Assembly (NCBI RefSeq): GCF_028640845.1
Contig: NC_080546.1
Span: forward strand, 33,797,520-33,861,519
DNA length: 64,000 nt
Reading direction: 5' to 3'
Origin: Ahaetulla prasina
Taxonomy: Eukaryota > Chordata > Lepidosauria > Squamata > Colubridae
Under the pieces are notes generated by a model. That model did not search any database. It had not been told where the DNA came from and worked only from the letters and a program-made list of their open reading frames with translations. Each line of letters begins with the position of its first letter. Positions within the stretch are counted from its first letter, which is position 1. Shown in pieces: positions 1 to 9,722 of this stretch. The position numbers and the translations under genes were made by a program.

Positions 1-352
1 CTTTTCCTGGCCGGTGTAGTAATTTGTAGGAATACGCCGCCAGGAAGATAGTCCATCGGGTCAGTCTGGGCGAAAGTGCCACGGGTGTTGGGCGGTCGCC
101 TGCCAACAGACCTAGCAATGGTCTATGGTCCGTGATGATTTCAAAATCACGACCAAATACATATTCATGGAATTTCTTTACTCCAGAGACTATAGCCAAG
201 GCTTCCTTATCAAGCTGGCTATAATTCCTTTCAGTTGATGACATGGTTCGGGAGTAATATGCAATAGGGGCTTCTGTGCCATTTGGTAACCTGTGGCTGA
301 GCACAGCCCCCACCCCATAGGGAGATGCATCGCAGCTTAACACTAATGGCAG
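1..352 (-). pseudogene. Gypsy pol: RNase H region, partial at window edge
   Basis: Read on the minus strand, an open frame from about position 350 down to 1 encodes the RNase H part of a Gypsy pol. Visible motifs are [13 protein letters not shown] at its start, [18 protein letters not shown] and, further on, [11 protein letters not shown] and [13 protein letters not shown]. These are standard for Ty3/Gypsy RNase H, which degrades the RNA strand during reverse transcription. The frame differs from the upstream protease-RT frame, so an indel lies near 343-370. The window ends before the integrase, which should continue outside it. The family assignment is strong; the copy is inactive as it stands. 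Confidence 0.88.
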
Positions 353-1749
353 CGTGCCATTGTATGGATAAGGAGGCTATCACTCGATAGGAGATTCTTT
401 ACCCCTTCGAATGCCCTAGCTTCCGCCTTTCCCCAAGACCATGCAGCCGTCTTTGCTAGTAATTTATGCAGCGGCTCGGCTACTGTTGCCTTATTCCTTA
501 AGAATACCGCGTAGAAGTTGACCAGACCTAAGAATGCCTGTAACTCCGTTTTGTTCTTTGGAACCGGGGCCTTCCTGATGGCCCGTACCTTGCTCTCAGT
601 GGGGTGAATCCCTTCCCTGTCTATCCGGTAGCCCAGGAATTCCACAGATTCAACCCCGATCTGGCATTTGTTCAGTTTAACTGTGAGACCGGCAGACCGG
701 AAAATGCCCAAAACTTTTCGCAGCCTTACCCCTAATTCCTCTAGATTCTCAGCGGATACCAGTACATCGTCAAAGTATGGTACCACCCCTGGTAGTCCCT
801 GCAATAGTCGCTCCATTAGGTTCTGAAATAACCCTGGAGCCACACTAACCCCAAACTGTAACCGGGTACACTTAAAAGCCCCTCTGTGGGTCACAATTGT
901 CTGCGCTTCGGCTGTGCTGCTATCTACATGCAGCTGTTGATAGGCTTGGGCCAAGTCTAGCTTGGCAAAAACTTGCCCTTGCCCCATTGAGTGCAGTAAG
1001 TGCTGTACCACCGGGACGGGGTAAGCACTCTTTTGCAACGCTTTGTTAAGCGTTGCCTTATAGTCAGCGCAAATCCGGACCGACCCGTCCGGTTTGACTG
1101 GGGTGACTATAGGGGTCTCCCACTTAGCATGGTCAACTGGCACTAGAATTCCCTGGTTTACTAGCTTGTCCAGTTCCCGGTCAATCCTGGGCTTTAGGGC
1201 GAACGGGACCCTCCTAGCCTTTAGACGGATAGGGGCAACTTGGGGGTCTAAGTTAAAGGATATAGGGGTCCCCTTGTACTTGCCCAGGCAGTCTCTGAAA
1301 ACGTCCCCAAATTCTTTCATGAGTGCGTCTTTGAGGTTGACTTCGTTTCTGAAGATTCCAGTCACTCCCATGCCCAATGCTCGGAACCAGTCCAGTCCCA
1401 ACAAGCTTGGCAGGGTCCCATCGACTATGGTGATGGGCAGAGTTTTCTTGTAGTGTCCATACTCGACGTGGACGGACGTTACCCCTCGAACAGGGATGCG
1501 ATTTCCTTGGTAGTCTTGTACCTTTAATTTCTGTATTTTCAGCCTGCGCTTTGCGATGGCGGGTAAGGCTTTCACGAGGGTGTCCCAGGACATGATCGTG
1601 ATCGCTGAGCCGGTGTCCACCTCCAATCGGCACGGCACCCCCTCAATCTTTGCTTTCGTAAAGATTTTTTTTTCTAGGCGTGTTGTTGCGTGACCCACTC
1701 TCACGACAGTCTGGTTCAACTTCGCGCCTTTTTTGAATTGACCAATCAC
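343..1749 (-). pseudogene. Gypsy pol: aspartic protease and reverse transcriptase
   Basis: An uninterrupted 468-residue minus-strand frame. Residues 45-49 are DTGSA, the retropepsin active site, and LLGLDW at about 116-121 is the usual flap-distal protease motif. The reverse transcriptase follows: VRICADY near 225, LDLAQAY near 264, LQFGVSVAP near 297 and the catalytic YFDD at 325-328. FLGYRI and LQAFLGLVNFY mark the RT connection seen in Ty3/Gypsy elements. The frame ends in an out-of-frame tail (MARCH) where an indel breaks the link to RNase H. Gag and nucleocapsid lie just upstream, in the normal gag-pol order. Smaller open frames overlapping it on either strand are shadows. Confidence 0.95.
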
Positions 1750-1809
1750 GGGCCGCCCGCTTCCGCCTCTGATTGGTTGGTTTGAATTTTGGCGGAAGGT
1801 TGGGGTGCT

Positions 1810-1908
1810 CGACAGACCTGTGCTAGGTGCCCTTCCTTCGCACCGCCGACAAGTTGCATCCTTAAATCTGCATTGTTGTCGTTGGTGTTGCCCTCCGCAA
1901 CTCGCGCA
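1810..1908 (-). pseudogene. Gypsy gag: nucleocapsid zinc knuckles
   Basis: On the minus strand, CASCGGQHQRQQC gives a CX2CX3HX4C knuckle whose first Cys codon is at 1906-1908. It is followed by CRRC and then, only after a one-base frame change, GHLAQVC. Two tandem zinc knuckles of this kind form the nucleocapsid that binds element RNA. The frame shift inside the second knuckle shows that this gag is broken. It lies between capsid and protease, as expected for a Gypsy element. Confidence 0.75.
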
Positions 1909-1909
1909 G

Positions 1910-2555
1910 TCACCCGGTCTTCTTTCTCCGGCCTCCCGGTGTGGAAGACTCCTTCCTCCTCCTCACCGTCCGATTCGGCCTGGACCTCTTCATTGTGGAC
2001 CGGGTTGATTTCGCACCAGCCGTTGGTGCGACCTGCTTTTGTAGGGTTTCCGCCGCTTGGGTAGACATCTCGTGAGCCCTGGCTTCATCCAAGGCGTTTG
2101 CCAGCATTAGGTTGCTTTTGGACAGCAGCCGCCTCCGCAAACGGATGTCCCTGACCCCACGGATGAGTTGTTCCAACAGTTCCTCATCCAAATCTCGGTA
2201 CCCACAATATTTGAGGCTTTCCTCAGGGCTGCCATGTATCGCTGATGGACTCGCCCTCTTGCTGCCTCGCTCCAAATTCAAAACGCTGCACATATTTGGA
2301 CGGTGGTGCATAATGGGCTTTCAATAGGGTCTGCAGAGTTTGCCACGATACCGATTGTACCGGCGTTGGCTCTGCCAGGGCTTCTGCGGTGTCGAAAACC
2401 TCTGGACCGCAGTGGCTCAGGAAATACGCTCGCTTCCTGTTGTCTGAGACTCCTTGGAGTTCGTTCGCTTCGAGGAAACACTCGAAACGAGCCATGTATG
2501 ACCCCCATTTCTCCTTAGCTGGGTTGAATGGCGCTGGCGGTGTGTAGCTGGACAT
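1910..2555 (-). pseudogene. Gypsy gag (matrix-capsid), frameshifted
   Basis: Two overlapping minus-strand frames together cover a capsid-like gag. The first starts at Met codon 2553-2555 (MSSYTPPAPFNP) and includes WGSYMARFECFLEANEL and SHCGPEVFDTAEAL; it is lost near 2225. The second carries YCGYRDLDEELLEQLIRGVRD, a typical Gypsy capsid C-terminal stretch, and a basic tail. The frame change falls near 2225-2240. Gag would assemble the particle that packages element RNA. The start codon lies about 90 bases downstream of the primer-binding site, a normal spacing. Family assignment rests on motif pattern and on the adjoining pol. Confidence 0.82.
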
Positions 2556-2640
2556 CGCTGCTTTCCGCCCCTTGTTTGCTGGGTTCGCGTCTTCCTGGTG
2601 ACTTCAGCTTTTTTCCTGGCGCTCTTAGCCTCGAGATCCC

Positions 2641-2653
2641 ATCCTCGTCGCCA
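2641..2653 (-). other. Primer-binding site of the Gypsy element
   Basis: The minus strand reads TGGCGACGAGGAT one base after the LTR end (...CTAACA C). A TGG start next to the LTR is the hallmark of a tRNA primer-binding site. I did not identify which tRNA 3' end it matches. Confidence 0.7.
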
Positions 2654-2654
2654 G

Positions 2655-3002
2655 TGTTAGATTCGGGCAATAACGAGGCAGGAGACCAGGATAGTGACAA
2701 CAGCTCTTTACTATATGGTGAACCCAGCAACCCGGGCTGGGAAAATCCTCTCTTTATATACAGTTTAGCCAAAGGCTTCATCCAATCAGCAACGTGCTTT
2801 TTCCCGCTCAGTTTTCCCTCCACAATTCTTAAAGATACATTACAGGTTGATTGGTTTGTTGATTGGCTGTTGTTTCCTTGTACTGCCAACTTCTAAGTAC
2901 TGATAAACTGGTGGTAAATCAGCACTCCTATTGACTGATAAGGTGGCCATTTCTTAGGCATCAATCATTTCCCTGGCTATCTTTCAATCTGCTCAGCAAA
3001 CA
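2655..3002 (-). mobile_element. Gypsy 5' long terminal repeat
   Basis: On the minus strand the segment begins TGTTTGCTGAGC and ends CGAATCTAACA next to the primer-binding site. It holds a TATA box in its latter part. The other LTR is outside the window, so the boundaries rest on TG...CA ends and position only. The outer end abuts a GTT repeat that forms the tail of a BovB fragment. An open frame covering 2515-2889 is LTR plus leader and shows no protein similarity. Confidence 0.7.
2752..2760 (-). promoter_or_regulatory. TATA box of the Gypsy LTR
   Basis: The minus strand carries TATATAAAG within the LTR, roughly 95 bases before the LTR 3' end. That suits a promoter with the start site about 25-30 bases downstream. 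Confidence 0.55.
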
Positions 3003-3440
3003 ATCTTGTTGTTGTTGTTGTTAGTTGCGAAGTCGTACCCGACCCATCGCGACCTCATGGACAACATTCCTCCAGGCCTTCCTGTCCTCTACCATCCTCT
3101 GGAGTCCATTGAAACTCATGCCTACTGCTTCAGTGACTCCATCCAGCCACCTCGTTCTCTGTCGTCCCCTTCTTCTTTTGCCCTCAATCTTCCCCTCTTC
3201 TCCAGTGAGTCCTTCTTTCTCATTAGGTGGCCAAAGTATTTCAGTTTCATCTTCATGATCTGGCCTTCTAAAGAGCAGTCAGGGTTGATCTCCTCTAGAA
3301 CTGACTTGTTTGTTCGCCTTGCAGTCCAAGGGACTCGCAGGAGTCTTCTCCAGCACCAGAGTTCAAAGGCCTCAATTCTTTGGCGCTCAATCTTAGTAGC
3401 TGTGAAATTGAAGGATAAAGATGGACTCCAGCACAAAGCT
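3003..3440 (-). mobile_element. BovB (RTE) LINE 3' end
   Basis: The minus strand encodes the C-terminus of a BovB-type ORF2: RIEAFELWCWRRLLRVPWTA, then RRTNKSVLEEINPDCSLEG and LKYFGHLMRKKDSLEK. The 3' end runs through GTCCGAC-type and CCATGGACAAC-type motifs into an AAC repeat. This is the polymerase C-terminal region of an RTE-clade non-LTR retrotransposon. The frame breaks after about 130 residues. Two further copies of the same end lie near 35.7 and 59.4 kb in the same orientation. Confidence 0.85.
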
Positions 3441-6400
3441 TGAAAGTTCGGAAGACTAAACCTCAGGCCCCGGGTCAGACCCAGATCAGATCTTACAACA
3501 TTATCCTGGGACATGTATATTTGTCTTCATTTATGATTTAGAAACTGTCCAAATCAAAATGGACAAACAATTCAGTTCCAATTCTGAATTCTTCAGAATC
3601 TATCTACTTTATGAGAACTAAGGAATAGGCAATCTGCTTTATAAAAACTTACAATTTCCAAAAAAAATTAAAACATACAGATAGTTCTATGTTGAGGACT
3701 GGAGAAAAAGAAAGATAAAAAGAGTGTAGTTCTGATGGACACCATTAGTTTTTACACGTTCTACAGTCGTAATTCTTTTAGCAAGAGAGATGTCAAAGAA
3801 AAGTATGCTCTTGAAATGGGTTATTTAGATTATTTAGAAATAATAATGTTAGTTTCAGATTTCAAAACTCAATAAAAGAGCCTTGTTAGGATGTATAGTC
3901 TTTAGCAAATAAGATTGCATCTATGTTTATATGTTCTGGTTCATTGCCATTTTTCTTCCATAATTATCACATTTTCTGTGACTTTATTATCAGTTTATGC
4001 CAATTAAATATAAAATCCAAAGACATATATGTACAATTGCTGAGTTTGAAGAGAGGGAGAAAGGAAATTCAAATTATATTTTGATGCATCCTCTCCCGCC
4101 CCAACCCCCATGATGGAATGGCATTTCCAGAAAATACCAATGAAAGACTAAGTGTGCCAGACCGGACTTGATCAAACAAGATCTATAGCCCAGGGATTTC
4201 TAAACTGCTCTTTTTTGCAATGACAGTAAATCTATTCTGACTTTTCCTCTACTAGCTGAACTGCTGATGACTTTTATATGTTTTATCTTTAGCCAATGCA
4301 AATGTACATCATATATTTAAGGTTGCCAAATCTGATGCTATAGTTTATTAGTTTGAAGGTTAATGAGTACTCAGTGCTATGCACAGTTACTGAGTTGTGG
4401 TGATTCTTATATCCTTTTAAATTCATTTTCTATTTTTACCATTTCTATCTTATTTTTTTAGTTGCAAGCATTAGAGGTGAATATTATTGTAGTGTTGTCT
4501 TCTGACTGTAATAATATGGAATGAAATGATTAAACCACTTCGGAACTGATTGTGTTTGGTAATTCTGGTTAGATATAAAGTTAGGATATAAATCATCAAA
4601 TATATAAATCTGATCAAGAAAAAAATGGATTTATGGCTACCATTACTGTTTACATTTGTATAATAAATGAAAGATAGAAAATATATGATGTTAAAAGTTT
4701 AGATCAAACTTCTGGTTGACTCTAAATTCCAGCTATCTTCATCAGCCTGAACATTCAAAATATCCTCAGTTGGGGAAGATATCAAAATGAATTTTAAGAA
4801 CAGAAGTGTTCTTAGACTGTGACAGACGATTCTCTACTATATTAATCCTCTTTATCAAATAGCAGTTGACCTTTTGAACTTTTTTCTAATACCAAAATTT
4901 TCTTCCTTAAATCCACATGTTCATACGCTTTGTATTGGGTGATCTGCTACAAGTGATTATATACTTAATTACACACTGATAAAGATCAAGTTAAAATATT
5001 GTGAGGCAAGATAGTACAACCCTTAACCTCTACATATTTCAACACAAGTAAACATTGCTTAATAACCAAATGTCTGAGTAAGTCCTAACCTTCATCAGCT
5101 TTGATGGTACAAATGTTTTCTGTGCATGTTCTAAACTTTGTTTTTGTGAAAACTTCCAAATTATGTTTTAATTTTTCTATTATTCTTTTTAATGGCATAG
5201 ACCATTTTATTTCCTTTTTAAATGATTTCATTTCTTATTCCGCAATTATATCTCTTTTTTCCTTTCAACAGTTGCTAATTGCTGTTTTGTGAACAAAGAT
5301 CATTCTAGATGTATTCTACTTACAATGCATGCATCAAAACAATCAGAATTCAAGAGTTTGAAAAAAGCAACATTAAATTAATGACTGAACTCTTCCTTTC
5401 ATTGACTCAGGATTATTATGCATTCATTTGTCTTTGTAATATACTGTTGAAGATTATATTATCAAGGACACAACTGAATCTGCATTTAAAGAATCCTTTG
5501 TTTATTTGTTTGTTTGCCAAAATAAAATGGAAAGTTTTTGGGATTGTGTGAAATTACTGTGAAGATTTTTCTGTTTTCCATATGGCATTTTCAATTAGAA
5601 AGACAGGAAATGCACTAAGAAATGCCACTTCATTAAATTCAGTCTCAGTGTCTGTTTGAGGACAGGCTTTGAGGGATTGATATCACATAAATGTAAGTTA
5701 ATTCTTCACAAAGCTGAGAACTTCAGGCAATCTAAGTTCTTATTTTTGAAGCAATTTTAGTTATCTTTTGCATAGCAATATAGCACTGCCAGAAGATACA
5801 TTGAAGATTTTTATGAAAAAGGTGAGGTATACATGTTAAATATGAGGCGGAGGAAGAAGATGGAAATAAGCAGTGAAGTTGGACCAAAACCCAAATTGTG
5901 TAGCTGAAAACATATTTAAAAATCTGGGGCAAACAGCAATGAATTTTCTTAAGCCAAGCGATGGAAGTAGTCTCCATTTCTAATTTCAAGGAAATTCTAG
6001 TTCACTTTCCTTCTTATTATGCCAACATAATGTTGATTGTTCTCATGGTAGTTACTCCTCAGTTCCTATTTTGTCACATTGCAGCATACAACATTGCTTT
6101 GACAGGAATAATGGATATCTTGTCACTGAATTCAATGTAAGAAAAATAAATGTATAAATAAATTGAAGAGGGGATGAAATAAGATAAAAAGACAAAAATA
6201 CTAACAATAAATATGAAGACTACAAAATATTATTAAAGATGGTATATCTATGTATTAAATTTAACACTATTTGATACAGTGCCTCAATCCAATTTTGCAT
6301 AGCATCCCTGAGAAACACAAATATTCCTTACAAATCCCTATTATTCAATGTGTAAGTAACTATATCTATACAAATTGTATTAATATTTGTAATTGTGACA

Positions 6401-7546
6401 GGCTAAATTCCTCAGCTATGGTCATGGAGCTTCTTTGATCCTAAGCTAAGGATCAAGGCTTAGCTTTACGAAACTAAAGAGACAAAAATTCCATTAATAA
6501 TGCACAACCCTACCAAAACCTAAAGGGGAAATGGGTAAGCTAGAAAGAGCCATACTAAGTTATTTGATTGTAAACTACACTAATGATAACATAACTTAAT
6601 CTGAGTAATATGAGAAGGATTCTATTAGAAGAGCATTAAACTATGTCTTTGAAAATCATGCTTTTAATCTCATTTCTTCAACAAATACTTTAACACTGAT
6701 GTCAGTGAATTGGAATTTAATCTTGGAAAGTGAATTCCATCACTTTGGAAATCCTGCTCATCTCAGTACTAATAAAAATTCCTTAAAGTCCTAGAAAATT
6801 GTGAGAAATAATAATTATTAATTTTAATAATAATGTAAACATGAGCTGTTAATCTCAATCTCATATCTGCAATATGGAAACTACTATTTATGGATATAGA
6901 CAGGATTTTGGATTTTATACTATCAAAATATTAAATGAAAACGTTTACATTGAAACATACTGTACATGGTTTTTTTAATATAAAAATATCATATTGACAT
7001 CCAATTATATTATCAGAACATCTTATTCAAAATGACTGTTCATCAATTTTTTGCTGTTGCTTCAGCCAATCCTGCATGTTAGCTTTCCATAAAAAATAAG
7101 CCTTAAAAATTGCCTTTGCATATTGTTCCAACTTCTGTGGGAGCTCTCTGATAATAAATAATTAATGGGCAAAGTTGCAAGTTAGAGAAGAAGGGCCAGA
7201 AGGGAATCTTCCTTCAATAACCCCTCACACAAAAAAGCTTGAGGCTTTCATCTTGTTCAGACCAGGAGTTATAAGGGTAAACCCCTATTATGCATTGCAG
7301 AAAATGCCCTGAAGTTGTTTTGCACAGTTATCTATACAGACAACTGTTGCAAGGGGAGTTTTTACAGTAAACTCCCATTAAGCACGTATAGACCATGGTC
7401 TTCCACATGGAGCAACCAAAGAGGAGAGAGGTCACTCCAGAGAGAGAATGTAACTTCTTTCTCGGTCCTAACCCCCACTACCAGTCAGTAGGTAAGATTA
7501 TACACATATAAAATGTGTAGAATTGCTTTGAAATTTAAGGCTTAGT
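3441..7546. other. AT-rich stretch with no gene recognised
   Basis: Several short open frames occur (for example 5101-5292 and 5309-5551), but none has a recognisable domain, good codon structure or splice context. About 7190-7490 is richer in GC and includes two similar segments with AAACCCC and AACTCCC motifs. It could be an old LTR or conserved element, but I cannot assign it. Confidence 0.5.
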
Positions 7547-7554
7547 ATCTAGAT

Positions 7555-7693
7555 CAGGGGGGGTCTCCAACCTTGGTCCCTTTAAGACTTGTGGACTTCA
7601 ACTCCAGGAGTCCCTCAGCCAGCAAAGCTGGCTGAGGAACTCTGGGAGTTGAAGTCCACAAAGTCTTAAAGGGACCAAGGTTGGAGACCCCTG
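7555..7693. mobile_element. Palindromic hAT-type miniature element with perfect target duplication
   Basis: A 139-bp near-perfect palindrome. It opens CAGGGGGGGTCTCCAACC and closes GGTTGGAGACCCCTG, with a turn near CAGCCAGCAAAGCTGGCTG. The direct repeat ATCTAGAT flanks it at 7547-7554 and 7694-7701. An 8-bp duplication with CAG...CTG ends fits hAT superfamily insertion. Its inner motif (GACTTCAACTCC) recurs at 43.26 and 46.3 kb. The single strand would fold into a long hairpin. Confidence 0.82.
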
Positions 7694-7701
7694 ATCTAGA
7701 T

Positions 7702-8182
7702 ATTGGTTTCAAAAGAGGCTAATGTCTATATTATGCATCATTCCCTTATTTTACTTTCTGTGAGTAATCATAATTACTTTTACTCAATTTTTCCTAGAAT
7801 CTTTTTCTCAATTTATCAAGAAAATTTATCAAGAAAAAAAGTACAATTCCTTTTGGTATCTACTGAATATCACCTCATACTTTTTCTTCTGTGTGAGCAT
7901 TAGTTATTCCATACATAGAAACAAATAGAAACAAAGCTCATCAGGTCCAATGTTAAGGTTCTACCCTGAAACATATTTACGACGTTTCTTTGATTAACAC
8001 CTGATATGAGCGTCTTATCAGTAAAGTTCCAAATCATTCTCCAAAGGTACAATGCCAGTCAAGAAGTGTTGTGGATTCTAGTGATGTGAACAAAAATGCC
8101 ATATCAAATAGTCACCTTCCCTTAAGAGAAATACAGCTGTTTTATTTCTGTCACGACCCCACGTACTGTCTTTTATATGGTT
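7702..8182. other. AT-rich stretch, nothing recognised
   Basis: Low-complexity AT-rich sequence with one short open frame (7703-7903) lacking similarity to a known family. It ends where the Penelope-like relic begins. Confidence 0.4.
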
Positions 8183-8945
8183 GTGGAATCCTTGGTGCTC
8201 TGTCAACTTGATTGTTTGGTTATTTTAGACCAAACCAAATCCCAAAACATTAGGGAATTCCTGGAAGCTTGGTGTTCAGACAAATAAACTATCAATAGAC
8301 ACCTAGAAGTAAACCATAATTACACACCATTCAAAAGAGACAATAAAAAGCTAATAAGGAAATAAAAAGATCAGAACACATCCAGTCAACATCCAGGTAA
8401 TCAGGAGTTAACACCAGAGAAACAAACAGAAAAAAATGTCCTAATCAAGGAACTATCAAGGAGAAAACTACATCTCCATAAATACTGGTAGGGAAAACTA
8501 TTGTGAATAAATAGGGAGCAAATCCCTTATTCACTAATGCTCCTGATCAGTGGTGGGTTGCAACCGGTTTAACATCTGATTCTGTGAGCGTGCGTAACAC
8601 ACTTGCACGCACATGTGCCTAATGCATTTGCATGTGCACGTGCCTAATGCACTTGCATGCACCGTTCAAAATACAGCAGTTTGAAGTTCAGCTGCTTACC
8701 TTCTAAGGCAGTCACGGTAAGTAGAACAGCGGAGGTGCGGAAATAAGATGAGCCAGAAAGAAGGAAATAAAGGACAAGATAGGGCAGGGGCAAGTTGGCG
8801 GGGCCATCTGATTGTCAGAAATACCGGTTTGCCCAAACCGGTCCAAACTGGCAGCAGCCCACCAATGCTCCTGATGTTACCTAGTAAGGTAATGAAATGT
8901 CTCCATGCAAAAATCAAGTTTAGAGAGCATTAAGGATTCCACAAT
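8183..8945 (+). mobile_element. Penelope-like element, 3' part, with inverted ends
   Basis: The plus strand near 8250-8350 encodes REFLEAW and INRHLEV, separated by one stop. This resembles the end of Penelope-type proteins after the GIY-YIG domain. The 3' end (GTTACCTAG, GTAATGAAA, TAGAGAGCAT, GGATTCCAC) sits at 8876-8942. The opposite orientation of the same end (GTGGAATCCTTGGTGCTCTG) starts at 8183, so the piece is flanked by inverted copies of one terminus. Penelope elements often carry such inverted terminal copies. A hAT element interrupts it at 8548-8867. The family call rests on short motifs. Confidence 0.6.
8548..8867. mobile_element. hAT-type non-autonomous element inside the Penelope relic
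   Basis: It begins CAGTGGTGGG and ends CCCACCAATG, one change from the expected CCCACCACTG. The target duplication CTCCTGAT is exact at 8540-8547 and 8868-8875, and removing the insert restores a continuous Penelope 3' end. It contains alternating purine-pyrimidine ACGTGC-type repeats and an ACCGG-rich right part. No transposase is encoded. Related copies lie at 17686 and 21011. Confidence 0.82.
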
Positions 8946-9177
8946 TCAAGTCTGAACTACATGCACCCTCTTCTGTGTTCTTTGAGCACACAACTCACCC
9001 TTGGAGAGGGAATAGCATTTCTCTATGTTTACACAATACATATTCTGAGTGATATTTTTAGTTACAGTGACCACCAGGAGGCACTGCCTTACTGATTTTG
9101 TTGGTATTGAGAACCATCCGGGTAAACAAAGGGAAGATGGATTGTACCCTTCTGATAGTGCTTCTAGAAATCTTTCC

Positions 9178-9722
9178 TATATAGAATTTTTTTTTTATAG
9201 AATTTTATTGGCCAAGTGTGATTGGACACACAAGGAATTTGTCTTGGTGCATATGCTCTCAGTGTACATAAAAGAAAAGATACGTTCATCAAGGTACAAC
9301 ATTTACAACACAATTGATGATCAATATATCAATATAAATCATAAGGATTGCCAGCAACAAGTTATAGTCATACAGTCATAAGTGGAAAGAGATTGGTGAT
9401 GGGAGCTATGAAACGATTGATAGTAGTGCAGATTCAGTAAATAGTCTGACAGTGTTGAGGGAATTATTTGTTTAGCAGAGTGATGGCCTTCGGGAAAAAA
9501 CTGTTCTTGTGTCTAGTTGTTCTGGTGTGCAGTGCTCTATAGCGTCGTTTTGAGGGTAGGAGTTGAAACAGTTTATGTCCAGGATGCGAGGGATCTGCAA
9601 ATATTTTCACGGCCCTCTTCTTGATTCGTGCAGTATACAGGTCCTCAATGGAAGGCAAGTTGGTAGCAATTATTTTTTCTGCAGTTCTAATTATAGCAGA
9701 GCACCAAGACCTGGATAGATCT
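9178..9722 (-). mobile_element. 5'-truncated CR1/L2-group LINE 3' end
   Basis: The minus strand encodes the end of a LINE ORF2: PSIEDLYTARIKKRAVKI, then DPSHPGHKLFQLLP and RRYRALHTR. The 3' UTR follows, ending near TTGGCCAATAAAATTCTATA at 9178-9215. Its tail has only one or two ATAGA units. It belongs to the same family as the element at 14.1-15.4 kb and the nested copy at 26.8 kb. The 5' boundary is approximate. Confidence 0.78.

Noticed and set aside
1094..1453. 119-residue plus-strand frame
   Set aside because: Shadow of the Gypsy protease-RT frame.
2515..2889. 124-residue minus-strand frame upstream of gag
   Set aside because: It covers LTR, TATA box and primer-binding site, so it is untranslated leader.
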